Origin: JBFHDX01 sp041584475
GTDB lineage: Bacteria; Pseudomonadota; Alphaproteobacteria; UBA8366; JADFVY01
Length of the DNA: 9,150 nucleotides
NCBI GenBank assembly: GCA_041584475.1
Contig: JBFHDX010000137.1
Location: 1 to 9,150, forward strand
Reading direction: 5' to 3'
Below the pieces are notes generated by a model. That model worked only from the letters and a program-made list of their open reading frames with translations. It ran no database searches and was not told the DNA's origin. A program made the translations under genes and the position numbers. This document shows positions 1 to 6,326 of the stretch, in pieces (position 1 is the stretch's first letter; every line of letters starts with the position of its first letter).

Positions 1-1
1 C

Positions 2-427
2 TTCGTCGCCGGGATCGGCGAGCGTCTGAGCGCCGCGCCGGTACTGCCGGAACCCGGCCTGCTGCTTGTCAATCCCGGCATCCAGCTGGCGACGCGCGAC
101 GTCTTCGGCGCATTTCGGGGTGGCCTCTCTGGGCCGGGCCGGTTCTCCGAAGCCCCGGCGACGGTGGCCGAGTTGGCGGCGATCCTCGGCGAGCGATCGA
201 ACGATCTGGCCGCCGCCGCCCGGTCGCTTGCGCCGCAGATCGGCGACGTCGTCGACGCCCTGCAGGCATTGCCCGGATGCCGCCTCGCGCGCATGAGCGG
301 CAGCGGGCCGACTTGCTTCGCCCTGTTCGACGATGTCGCTTCGGCCGTGGAAGCCGCGGGGCAATTGACCCGTCCCGCCGGCTGGTGGGTCAGCACCGGC
401 AGACTTCGCCCGTCGCGCTCACCCTGA
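2..427 (+). CDS. ispE: 4-diphosphocytidyl-2-C-methyl-D-erythritol kinase, C-terminal part (5' end outside window)
   Basis: IspE is a cytosolic GHMP-family kinase that phosphorylates CDP-methylerythritol in the MEP (non-mevalonate) isoprenoid pathway. About 141 codons are present, ending at TGA 425-427; the family is usually 280-300 residues, so the N-terminal half with the ATP-binding glycine-rich motif lies before the window. Visible family marks are LLVNPGIQLATRDVF early in the fragment and the C-terminal GHMP motif ARMSGSGPTCFALF (encoded around 286-330), where the glycine-rich loop helps to shape the active site. The reading frame is open from base 2 and third positions are strongly G/C. 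A tRNA-Gln follows 97 bases downstream. The GSGPTCF motif makes the assignment firm; only the C-terminal half can be judged. Confidence 0.93.
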   Translation, partial: FVAGIGERLSAAPVLPEPGLLLVNPGIQLATRDVFGAFRGGLSGPGRFSEAPATVAELAAILGERSNDLAAAARSLAPQIGDVVDALQALPGCRLARMSGSGPTCFALFDDVASAVEAAGQLTRPAGWWVSTGRLRPSRSP

Positions 428-457
428 CCACCCCGCGACGCCCGCACGCCGGCCGCC

Positions 458-477
458 AGGGCCGAAGAAGCGGCCTT
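458..477 (+). terminator. GC hairpin downstream of ispE, weak terminator candidate
   Basis: Bases 458-464 can pair with 471-477 (seven pairs including one G-T) around a six-base purine loop, 31 bases after the ispE stop. No T-run follows: the next bases are TGCCCG. It also abuts the proposed -35 box of the tRNA promoter. It may be an attenuating hairpin or chance in GC-rich DNA. Confidence 0.25.
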
Positions 478-504
478 GCCCGACCGCAGCCTTCGCCCTA
501 TCTT
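476..504 (+). promoter_or_regulatory. Candidate sigma-70 promoter of tRNA-Gln
   Basis: A -35-like TTGCCC (476-481) is separated by 17 bases from a -10-like TATCTT (499-504), each matching consensus at four of six positions. Transcription would begin near 511, about 14 bases before the tRNA. The discriminator is pure G/C, forming the 12-base palindrome GCGGGCGCCCGC (505-516). G/C-rich discriminators are typical of stable-RNA promoters under stringent control. The box assignment is by eye. Confidence 0.45.
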
Positions 505-524
505 GCGGGCGCCCGCACGTCTGC

Positions 525-598
525 TGGGGCGTGGCCAAGTGGTAAGGCAACGGGTTTTGGTCCCGTGATCGCAGGTTCGAATCCTGCCGCCCCAGCCA
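525..598 (+). tRNA. tRNA-Gln, anticodon TTG, CCA encoded
   Basis: This is a complete cloverleaf. The acceptor stem TGGGGCG (525-531) pairs with CGCCCCA (588-594), followed by discriminator G595 and an encoded CCA (596-598). The anticodon stem ACGGG/CCCGT (550-554 / 562-566) encloses the loop TTTTGGT, giving anticodon TTG at 557-559, which reads CAA and by wobble CAG glutamine codons. The T arm GCAGG/CCTGC (571-575 / 583-587) carries the canonical TTCGAAT loop. The D arm contains the conserved GGT. No intron or mismatch is seen. It stands alone between ispE and the minus-strand DUF3775 gene. No convincing terminator follows. Confidence 0.97.
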
Positions 599-648
599 CC
601 GGCGCGATCATCCCCGCCGGGCCGGACGCCGGGCGCTGCGTTGCGCGC

Positions 649-1059
649 TCAGAGATGGTTGATTTCGACGTCGGCGCAGTCCTCGCCGAACAGGCTGAGG
701 CCCTCCTCGAGATAGTCCCCGAGCAGCGGCGCCCCGAGCAGGTAGTTCGCGGTATGGCCGTGCTCGTCGCGGGCGCGACGGGCCTCTTCGCGCGCCTCCT
801 CCCAGTCGTCGATCGTGTAGTCGCCGCGGCCAAGCCACATCAGCGCCACGAGATCGATCTGCTCGTCCTCGTTGAGGTCTTCGACGAAGGTCATGATCTC
901 CTGGTAGGTCGGATCGTCCTCGTATTCCTGGAGCACCTCGCGCGACGCGTAGTCGGTCGGATTCCCGCCCGGCTCCGGCTCCTCGACCCCGGTCTTCACG
1001 TCGAATTCACGGGCCTTGACGATAAGGTAGCAGACCTTATCCGTGCTGATCTCAGGCAT
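649..1059 (-). CDS. DUF3775 domain-containing protein
   Basis: A 136-residue acidic cytosolic protein of unknown function that I recognise as DUF3775, a family found mainly in alphaproteobacteria. Recognisable marks are the N-terminal VCYLIVKAREFD (residues 9-20), the central DEQIDLVALMWLGRGD (65-80), and the C-terminal NYLLGAPLLGDYLEEGLS. I chose the ATG at 1059 because AGGAG (1069-1073) lies nine bases upstream and family members begin with a short MPE-type leader just before the VC..IVKAREFD block. Longer in-frame starts exist at 1095, with GGAGG only four bases away, and at 1122; both would add a low-complexity leader. The gene lies 124 bases downstream of the co-directional MFS transporter and could be cotranscribed with it. 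No function can be inferred from sequence. Confidence 0.88.
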   Translation of the reverse strand: MPEISTDKVCYLIVKAREFDVKTGVEEPEPGGNPTDYASREVLQEYEDDPTYQEIMTFVEDLNEDEQIDLVALMWLGRGDYTIDDWEEAREEARRARDEHGHTANYLLGAPLLGDYLEEGLSLFGEDCADVEINHL

Positions 1060-1106
1060 CGCAGCGAACTCCTGCCCTTCACCGTCCGTGACCATCAAAC
1101 CTCCGC

Positions 1107-1135
1107 CGATCCCGCCCGGCATTGAGATACGTCAA
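1107..1135 (-). promoter_or_regulatory. Weak candidate promoter for the DUF3775 gene
   Basis: Reading the minus strand, TTGACG (plus-strand 1130-1135) is a five-of-six match to a -35 box in the gap between the transporter stop and the DUF3775 start. The hexamer 17 bases further on, GGATCG (1107-1112), is a poor -10. If used, transcription would start near 1100, leaving a leader of about 40 bases before the ATG at 1059 and agreeing with that start rather than the longer ones. Confidence 0.25.
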
Positions 1136-1183
1136 ACCATCGGCGATTACCAGAGCGTAGGAGCCATGCGCGCGGCGCCGCGT

Positions 1184-2425
1184 TCACTCGTCGAGTTCGT
1201 CGGGCACCGCGGGGTTCAGCGTCGCCGCGATCGGCGAAGCGCGTGGCGGCATGGCGACGAAGGTGCCGCGGTCCCGGCGCGGAACCGAGGGCCGTCGCGC
1301 CATGCGCCAGAGGGCGAACAGCGCCACCGCGGCATGCACGAGCGAAAGCCCGAGGAAGAAGCCGGGCGGACCGACGCTGGTCATCACCATCGACGCCAGC
1401 AGCGGACCGAGACTGGCCCCGAGGCCGTTGAGCAGGACGTACGCGCTGCTCGCCGAGACCATCTGCCGCGGGTCGAGATGATCGTTGATATGGGCTCCGC
1501 ACAGCGAATAGAGCGGCAGCGCGAGGCCGCCCATGATAAAGGCGATCGCCAGCACGGCGCCGCTCGACAGCGCCGGCGCCAGCACCGCGAGCAGGCAAAG
1601 CCCGGCCGTGACGAGCGTGACCCCGAAGATGACCGCCCGCCGGTCGATGCCGTCGGAGATCCGGCCGATCGGCCATTGCAGCAACATGCCGCCGAACACG
1701 ATGAGCCCCATGAAAAGCGAAACCTGCGCCACCGACATGCCGGCGATCTGCGCGTACACGGCGCCCATGCCGAAGATCATCCCGCTGGCGACGCCGTTGG
1801 CGAACCCGCCGAACACCCCCAGCGGCGAAATCCGGTAGAGCTGACGCAACGCCACCGGCGTCGGGGCATCGAATACCGGGGCCGGGGCCGCGGTGAGCGC
1901 AATCGGGACGAGGGCGACCGAGACGAGAACCGAAATCAGGATGAACAGTTCGACACCCGCCGGGTCGCCGGTGTTCAGGAGGAACTGCCCGACGGTCATG
2001 CCGCCCAGCATCACGACCATGTAGATGGAGAGGATCTGTCCGCGTGTCTCGTTCGTCGCGCGGTCGTTGAGCCAGCTCTCCGCCACGACGTAGAGGCCGG
2101 CGTAGGAAAAGCCGGTGGCGAGGCGCATCGCGCCCCAGGTCACGGGATCGACGAGCACGGCGTGAACGAGAACCGAGGCCGAGGCGATCGACGCCAGCGC
2201 GGCGAACACGCGGATGTGCCCGACGCGCTGCACCACCTTGGGCGCCAGGATCGATCCGGCGAGGAAGCCCACGTAATAGCCGGTCATGACGAAACCGGTC
2301 ACGGCCGTCGGGAACCCTTCGAGCGTGGCGCGGACGCCCAGCAGCGTTCCCTGCAATCCGTTGCCGAGCATCATCAGGCCGATGCCGAGCAGCAGGGCCC
2401 ACGTCGATGCGATGGCCGACAGCAT
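1184..2425 (-). CDS. MFS transporter, YcaD-like family
   Basis: A 413-residue inner-membrane protein with about twelve hydrophobic segments, the expected size for a major facilitator superfamily carrier plus a short cytosolic tail (from about residue 376). The loop after the second helix has an MFS motif-A-like stretch, GSILAPKVVQRVGHIRVF (57-74). The segment ESWLNDRATNETRGQ (116-130) after helix 4 is typical of the YcaD branch, whose substrate is not established. A second motif-A-like loop, GRISDGIDRR, sits between two helices of the C-terminal half. The start at 2425 has GAGG eight bases upstream. It is divergent from the ECF sigma gene at 2602, sharing a 176-base intergenic region, and precedes the DUF3775 gene. 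Substrate and direction of transport cannot be told from sequence. Confidence 0.9.
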   Translation of the reverse strand: MLSAIASTWALLLGIGLMMLGNGLQGTLLGVRATLEGFPTAVTGFVMTGYYVGFLAGSILAPKVVQRVGHIRVFAALASIASASVLVHAVLVDPVTWGAMRLATGFSYAGLYVVAESWLNDRATNETRGQILSIYMVVMLGGMTVGQFLLNTGDPAGVELFILISVLVSVALVPIALTAAPAPVFDAPTPVALRQLYRISPLGVFGGFANGVASGMIFGMGAVYAQIAGMSVAQVSLFMGLIVFGGMLLQWPIGRISDGIDRRAVIFGVTLVTAGLCLLAVLAPALSSGAVLAIAFIMGGLALPLYSLCGAHINDHLDPRQMVSASSAYVLLNGLGASLGPLLASMVMTSVGPPGFFLGLSLVHAAVALFALWRMARRPSVPRRDRGTFVAMPPRASPIAATLNPAVPDELDE

Positions 2426-2519
2426 TTCTACCGCCTCATGAACTGCGTGGGCCCGATCGGACGCTTATGCCTGATTCGGTGCCGTCAACGAAATGATAAA
2501 ATTCCTGTGCTGCTCTGGG

Positions 2520-2549
2520 GGAATAGTACCCAGGGCCGGCGTGTATAAT
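2520..2549 (+). promoter_or_regulatory. Promoter of the ECF sigma / anti-sigma operon
   Basis: A perfect TATAAT (2544-2549) stands in the relatively AT-rich divergent gap. Eighteen bases upstream is GGAATA (2520-2525), which resembles the GGAA-type -35 of ECF sigma promoters more than TTGACA. The -35 lies within an inverted repeat, CTGGG (2515-2519) and CCCAG (2529-2533). Transcription would start near 2556, giving a leader of about 45 bases to the GTG start at 2602. The -10 is clear; which sigma factor reads it is inference. Confidence 0.55.
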
Positions 2550-2601
2550 GCGACATCGTCGGCCAAGCCGGCCGGCTGTGTGACCGGGGGGGCGCTGGAA
2601 C

Positions 2602-3108
2602 GTGGATTCGTTTCTGCAGCAATTGGAGGGCTGGATACCGAATCTGCGTCGCTATGCCCGTGCGCTTCAGCGCGATGCGGAGCGCGCGGACGACCTGGTG
2701 CAGGACTGCCTGGAGCGGGCCATTTCCAGACGGCACCTGTGGAGGGCAGACGGCAATACGAGGGCGTGGCTGTTTACGATCATGCACAATATTCACGCGA
2801 ACGAGGCGCGACGCACCGCTACGCGGCCGCTGCACGCGCCGCTCGAGGACCACGAGAACCGGCTGGCGAGCCCGCCGGCGCAGGGCGGTCAGCTGCTCGG
2901 CCGCGAGCTCGCCCAGGCGCTCGACCAGCTGCCGCCCGAGCAGCGCGAGGTGATCCTGCTCGTCGCCCTCGAGGGCATGACCTACGGCGAGGTCGCCGAG
3001 ACGCTGGGCATCGCCATCGGCACCGTCATGTCGCGCCTGTCGCGCGGCCGCGAGCGGCTGCGCCGACTCATGGAGGAGGGGGGCCCGGCCCTCCGCATCG
3101 TGCGATGA
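2602..3108 (+). CDS. RNA polymerase sigma factor, ECF subfamily
   Basis: A 168-residue cytosolic alternative sigma factor that directs RNA polymerase to stress-type promoters. Region 2 spans about residues 16-71, with the core-binding RADDLVQDCLERA and the -10 recognition part TRAWLFTIMHNIHANEARR. Region 4 spans about 104-156, with LPPEQREVILLVALEGMTYGEVAETLGIAIGTV as the -35-binding helix-turn-helix. The length is typical for ECF factors, and no extra C-terminal domain is present. The start is GTG 2602, the only credible choice because an in-frame stop lies at 2581; the ribosome site is only a G-run at 2586-2592. The stop overlaps the next gene's start (ATGA, 3105-3108), so sigma and anti-sigma are translationally coupled. 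Regulation is probably by the downstream membrane anti-sigma factor, perhaps with autoregulation from the upstream GGAATA/TATAAT promoter. Confidence 0.93.
   Translation: MDSFLQQLEGWIPNLRRYARALQRDAERADDLVQDCLERAISRRHLWRADGNTRAWLFTIMHNIHANEARRTATRPLHAPLEDHENRLASPPAQGGQLLGRELAQALDQLPPEQREVILLVALEGMTYGEVAETLGIAIGTVMSRLSRGRERLRRLMEEGGPALRIVR
3075..3094 (+). promoter_or_regulatory. Hairpin in the sigma gene's 3' end, ahead of the anti-sigma start
   Basis: GGAGGG (3075-3080) pairs perfectly with CCCTCC (3089-3094) around an eight-base loop. It ends ten bases before the anti-sigma ATG (3105). The purine-rich GGAGGAGG near 3072-3079 is the only ribosome-site-like sequence nearby but is 25 or more bases from the start and partly inside the stem. 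If formed, the hairpin would favour reinitiation at ATGA over fresh ribosome loading. Structure and role are inferred. Confidence 0.3.
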
Positions 3109-3890
3109 ACGGCAAGCCGCACGAGATTCACGATCACGAGCTGCACGCCTACGTCGACGGCCAGCTGCCGGAGGAGCGCCGGGCCGAGATCGAGGCGGCG
3201 CTGGCGGGCGAGAGCGAGCTCGCCGCGAAGCTGCAGGCCTACGCCGCGCAGAACCGGGGCATCGCCGCGCTGTTCGGCGGCGTCGCGGCGGAGCCGGTGC
3301 CGGCGCGGCTCAACCCCCGCCGCATCGCCGCGCGGCTGTCGCGCCGGCGCTGGCTCGTGGCATTGGCCGCCTCGGTCGCCTGGCTCGGCATCGGGCTCGC
3401 CGGCGGCTGGCTCGCGCACGAGCGGCTGCGCGCGCCGGCGGGCGTCGACGTCACCGGCCTCGTCGCGCGCCAGGCGGTCTCCGCCTACCGCGTCTACACC
3501 GTCGAGGTGCTGCACCCGGTCGAGGTCTTCGCCGAGCAGGAGCAGCATCTCGTCAAGTGGCTGTCGAAGCGGCTCGGCTACCGCATCCGCACGCCGGACC
3601 TGGCGCCGGTCGGCTTCGTCCTCGTCGGCGGGCGGCTACTGCCGGCATCCGACGGTTCGCCCGCCGCCCAGTTCATGTACGAGGACGCGGCCGGTCGCCG
3701 CCTGACGCTGTACGTCGCGCCGAACGACAGCGGCGAGGAGACGGCGTTCCGCTTCGAGGAGCTCGATGGCGTCAGCGCCTTCATCTGGCTCGAGCAGGGC
3801 ATGGGGTTCGCGATGACGGGCGAGCTCCCGCGCGAGCAGCTGCTCGAGATCAGCAAGCTCGTCTACGCGACCTTCGAGCCGAAGATCTAG
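3105..3890 (+). CDS. Transmembrane anti-sigma factor (RsiW/PrtR-like, no zinc-binding cysteines)
   Basis: A 261-residue bitopic inner-membrane protein expected to hold the ECF sigma factor of the preceding gene until a signal releases it. The cytosolic N-terminus has the anti-sigma start pattern HELHAYVDGQLPEERRAEIE (11-30). The zf-HC2 type normally continues to a HxxxCxxC site, but no cysteine occurs anywhere in this protein, so it is a zinc-less variant. A basic stretch SRRRW leads into one membrane helix at about residues 83-103. The rest (about 105-261) is periplasmic, a mixed domain ending EISKLVYATFEPKI seen in transmembrane regulators of the COG5662 type. The start ATG overlaps the sigma stop by four bases; no independent ribosome site is apparent. 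The role follows from gene pairing and topology; the signal is unknown. Confidence 0.88.
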   Translation: MNGKPHEIHDHELHAYVDGQLPEERRAEIEAALAGESELAAKLQAYAAQNRGIAALFGGVAAEPVPARLNPRRIAARLSRRRWLVALAASVAWLGIGLAGGWLAHERLRAPAGVDVTGLVARQAVSAYRVYTVEVLHPVEVFAEQEQHLVKWLSKRLGYRIRTPDLAPVGFVLVGGRLLPASDGSPAAQFMYEDAAGRRLTLYVAPNDSGEETAFRFEELDGVSAFIWLEQGMGFAMTGELPREQLLEISKLVYATFEPKI

Positions 3891-4000
3891 CGCGCCGCGC
3901 CCGGGCCGCGGGTGCGAGATCCGCGACCGCGATCCCGTGGCCATCCCGCTCCTCGGCTGCGTTCTGACTCAACCGCCTTTTCGGGCCTCGCGCCGCCACG

Positions 4001-4025
4001 GGCATCGGATCGCAGATCCGATGCC
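4001..4025. repeat. Perfect 11-bp inverted repeat, three-base spacer
   Basis: GGCATCGGATC (4001-4011), GCA, then GATCCGATGCC (4015-4025) is an exact inverted repeat in the 240-base gap between the anti-sigma gene and the acyl-CoA synthetase. It lies 110 bases past the first stop and 106 bases before the next start. There is no T-run on either side. It could be an operator for a dimeric regulator of the synthetase, a factor-dependent termination hairpin, or a copy of a dispersed palindromic repeat. The remainder of the gap (3891-4000, 4026-4130) shows no gene. Confidence 0.75.
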
Positions 4026-4130
4026 GTGTTCCCGGGGCCAGCCCCCGGCGCTCGGCGTGGTTTCGCCCGCCCGCCATCCGTTGACGAGGGCCGCCGCGAG
4101 GTGCCATGCTCGGAGCGGCGGGAGGCGGGT

Positions 4131-5669
4131 TTGAATATCGCAGGACTGCTGGCACGCAGCGCCCGGGCGATGGGCGACCGGCCGGCCCTCGTCGCCGGCG
4201 AGCGGGCGATCTGCGACTATCGGGAACTGGCGGCGCGGGTCGCGGTCATTGCCGCGAACCTGCGCGGGCGCCTGGGCCTCGGCGCGGGCGACCGCGTCGC
4301 GCTGGTGATGCGCAACGGCCCGGATTACGTGGCGCTGCTGTTCGCCTGCTGGCACGCAGGGCTGATCGCGGTGCCGGTCAACGCCAAGCTCGCCGCCGCC
4401 GAGTTCCGCCACATCCTCGAGCACAGCGGCGCCCGCGCCTGCGTCGTCACGCCCGATCTCGCCGCGACGATCGGCGGGCTCGGCGGCGCCTGTGCGGTTA
4501 TCGAGACCGAAAGCGCGGACTGGCGCCGCCTCGCCGAAGGCGATCCCGTGCCGTTCGCCGCGGCCGAGCCGGACGATGTCGCCTGGCTGTTCTACACCAG
4601 CGGCACGACCGGCCGCCCGAAGGGCGCGATGCTGACGCACCGCAACCTGCTTGCCATGACGCTGGGCTATTTCGCGGACGTCGACGCGATCGCGGCGACG
4701 CATGCGATCCTGCACGCGGCGCCGATGTCGCACGGCTCGGGCCTCTACATCCTGCCACACGTCGCCGCCGGCGCGGCGCAAATCGTCCCCGAATCGGGCG
4801 GTTTCGACCCCGACGAGATGATCCGCCTGTTCGACGTGCACCGCGGCGTCAGCCTGTTCGCCGCGCCGACCATGGTGCGCCGGCTGGTCGACTCGATCGA
4901 GCGCCACGACAGCGACGTCCCGGGGCTGCGGACGATCGTCTATGGCGGCGGGCCGATGTATGTCGAGGACTGCAGGCGCGCGCTCGACGTGATCGGCTAC
5001 CGGCTGGCGCAGATCTACGGCCAAGGCGAGAGCCCGATGACCATCACCTCGCTGGCCAAGAGCCGGTTCCCGCGACCCTCCGAGCCCCGCTTCGCGGAAC
5101 GGCTCGCCTCGGTCGGCCTGCCGTTCGCGAACGTCGAGGTGCGCGTCGCCGACGCCGACGGTGCGCCGCTGCCGGCCGGCGAGGGCGGCGAGATCCTGGT
5201 CCGCGGCGACAGCGTCATGCGCGGCTACTGGCGCGATGCCGAGGCGACGGCGGAGACGCTGCGCGGCGGCTGGCTGCACACCGGCGACATCGGCGCCTTC
5301 GACGAGGACGGCTACCTGACGCTCAAGGACCGCAGCCGCGACGTCATCATCTCCGGCGGCGCCAACATCTATCCGCGCGAGGTCGAGGAGGTGCTGCTGA
5401 CCCACCCCGGCATCGCGGAGGCCGCGGTGATCGGGCGGCCCGACCGCGAGTGGGGCGAGACCGTGCTCGCCTGCGTCGTCGCCGAGCCCGGGCACGCCGT
5501 GACGGTGGACGGTCTCGACCGCCACTGCCTCGAGCGCATCGCCCGCTTCAAGCGCCCGCGCGAGTACGTCTTCCTCGAGACGCTGCCGAAGAACAGCTAC
5601 GGCAAGGTCCTGAAGACCGCGCTGCGCGAGCGGCTGGCGGAACCCGTCGGCGCCGGCGGCGACGCATGA
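4131..5669 (+). CDS. Class I adenylate-forming acyl-CoA synthetase (AMP-binding, fatty-acid/aryl-CoA ligase type)
   Basis: A 512-residue ANL-superfamily enzyme that activates a carboxylic acid with ATP to an acyl-adenylate and transfers it to coenzyme A in the cytosol. Motifs appear in order: phosphate-binding loop YTSGTTGRPKG (155-165), the aromatic/acid motif YGQGES (from 296, where YGxTE is usual), GWLHTGD (380-386), the hinge RSRDVIISGGANIYP (401-415) and the C-terminal PKNSYGK with catalytic lysine K492. The length fits stand-alone acyl-CoA synthetases, and no carrier-protein domain is fused. I chose TTG 4131 because GGAGG (4121-4125) is five bases upstream and the family-like N-terminus NIAGLLARSARAMGDRPALV follows; an in-frame GTG at 4101 lacks a matching ribosome site. 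Chain length or aryl preference cannot be read. It stands as a single gene, with neighbours functionally unrelated. Confidence 0.92.
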   Translation: MNIAGLLARSARAMGDRPALVAGERAICDYRELAARVAVIAANLRGRLGLGAGDRVALVMRNGPDYVALLFACWHAGLIAVPVNAKLAAAEFRHILEHSGARACVVTPDLAATIGGLGGACAVIETESADWRRLAEGDPVPFAAAEPDDVAWLFYTSGTTGRPKGAMLTHRNLLAMTLGYFADVDAIAATHAILHAAPMSHGSGLYILPHVAAGAAQIVPESGGFDPDEMIRLFDVHRGVSLFAAPTMVRRLVDSIERHDSDVPGLRTIVYGGGPMYVEDCRRALDVIGYRLAQIYGQGESPMTITSLAKSRFPRPSEPRFAERLASVGLPFANVEVRVADADGAPLPAGEGGEILVRGDSVMRGYWRDAEATAETLRGGWLHTGDIGAFDEDGYLTLKDRSRDVIISGGANIYPREVEEVLLTHPGIAEAAVIGRPDREWGETVLACVVAEPGHAVTVDGLDRHCLERIARFKRPREYVFLETLPKNSYGKVLKTALRERLAEPVGAGGDA

Positions 5670-5704
5670 GCCGGCACGAACAAGCCGACAATTGAATCTT
5701 TTTT
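5670..5704 (+). terminator. Possible terminator after the acyl-CoA synthetase
   Basis: Directly after the stop, CGGC (5672-5675) can pair with GCCG (5684-5687) across an eight-base loop. Six T residues (5699-5704), the longest T-run in this very GC-rich stretch, follow after a gap of about eleven bases. The spacing is longer than in a classical intrinsic terminator and the stem is short, so this is a weak call. Confidence 0.35.
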
Positions 5705-5791
5705 CGCGACGGAATTCCCCCCGGCGCGCGTCCAAGCATCATCGGGTCCGCCGGATCCGGTGTGCTTGTCCATATTTCGAGGAGCGACATT

Positions 5792-6259
5792 ATGAGAGCG
5801 ACGACATTGATTATCGCATTGGGACTGATCGCGGGGGCGCCGGCGCTGGCCGCGGCGAAGGCCGACGAGGACCACGGCAACCGAATGCAGCAGCGCTTCG
5901 AGCGCATGGATCTCGACGGCAACGGCCGCATCACGCTCGAGGAGCTTGCGGAGATCCGCGGCAAGCGGCTCGCCAAGGCCGATGCCGACGGCGACGGGGC
6001 GCTGACGCTGGAGGAGATCAAGGCGGCGAGCAAACGCGACGGCGAGCGCCTGGAGCGGCGCTTCCAGCGCATGGACCAAAACGGCGACGGCAAGGTGACG
6101 AAGGAGGAATCGACGGCGATCGCCACTGCCTGGTTCGAGAAGGTCGACAAGAACGGCGATGGCGGCATCACCATCGGCGAGCTGCAGCAGTGGCGGCCGG
6201 ACGGCCCGGGCAACAGTGGCGGCCGGGGCGACGGCGGCGAGCGCGGTGACGCCAATTGA
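5792..6259 (+). CDS. Secreted EF-hand calcium-binding protein with four canonical loops
   Basis: A 155-residue exported protein predicted to bind four calcium ions. Residues 1 to about 22 form a signal peptide (MRATTLIIALGLIAGAPALA, small residues before the likely cleavage site), with no lipobox cysteine. Four twelve-residue EF loops follow: DLDGNGRITLEE (40-51), DADGDGALTLEE (64-75), DQNGDGKVTKEE (95-106) and DKNGDGGITIGE (119-130). Each has acidic or Asn ligands at loop positions 1, 3 and 5 and Glu at 12. The two halves repeat: RFERMD and RFQRMD precede loops 1 and 3, an offset of 55 residues. A Gly-rich polar tail (131-155) ends the protein. The ATG at 5792 has AGGAG (5780-5784) seven bases upstream; an upstream GTG at 5762 would spoil the signal peptide. 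It sits 67 bases before an ECF sigma operon. Its partner is unknown. Confidence 0.92.
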   Translation: MRATTLIIALGLIAGAPALAAAKADEDHGNRMQQRFERMDLDGNGRITLEELAEIRGKRLAKADADGDGALTLEEIKAASKRDGERLERRFQRMDQNGDGKVTKEESTAIATAWFEKVDKNGDGGITIGELQQWRPDGPGNSGGRGDGGERGDAN

Positions 6260-6315
6260 GCGACGCCGGGGCCACGGCCGGACGCGGCGTCTGTCCGTTC
6301 CCGCGCAAAGCCGTC

Positions 6316-6321
6316 TATGAT
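6316..6321 (+). promoter_or_regulatory. Candidate -10 element of the second ECF operon
   Basis: TATGAT (6316-6321) matches the -10 consensus at five of six positions, but no good -35 is seen 16-18 bases upstream. Transcription would start at about 6327-6328, on the ATG of the sigma gene itself, which has no ribosome-binding site. This would imply a leaderless message; otherwise the gene is read from the EF-hand promoter. Confidence 0.3.
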
Positions 6322-6326
6322 TGCCC

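Noticed and set aside
599..620. CCGGC/GCCGG stem after the tRNA as a terminator
   Set aside because: Only five pairs, a twelve-base loop and no T-run; expected by chance in DNA of this composition.
2462..2488. Minus-strand TTGACG and TAAGCG upstream of the MFS gene as a promoter
   Set aside because: The -35 match is good but the spacer is only 15 bases and the -10 is poor; too weak to list as a feature.
1043..2548. A 501-residue plus-strand open frame rich in Arg, His, Gly and Glu
   Set aside because: It lies antisense to the clearly recognisable MFS transporter; the biased composition is what the reverse strand of a GC-rich gene gives, and no domain is visible.
3918..3934. Near-palindrome GATCCGCG / CGCGATC after the anti-sigma stop
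   Set aside because: Needs a bulge, has a two-base loop and no T-run; less convincing than the exact repeat at 4001-4025.
5711..5733. GGAATT followed by CGTCC upstream of the EF-hand gene as an ECF-type promoter
   Set aside because: The spacing between the elements is about 13 bases, too short for a GGAA...CGT promoter with the usual 16-17 bases.
3969..5735. A 588-residue minus-strand open frame
   Set aside because: It is the antisense shadow of the acyl-CoA synthetase, whose conserved motifs are unmistakable on the plus strand.
5751..5760. Palindrome CCGGATCCGG upstream of the EF-hand gene
   Set aside because: A ten-base GC-rich palindrome is not unusual here and nothing around it supports a regulatory site.
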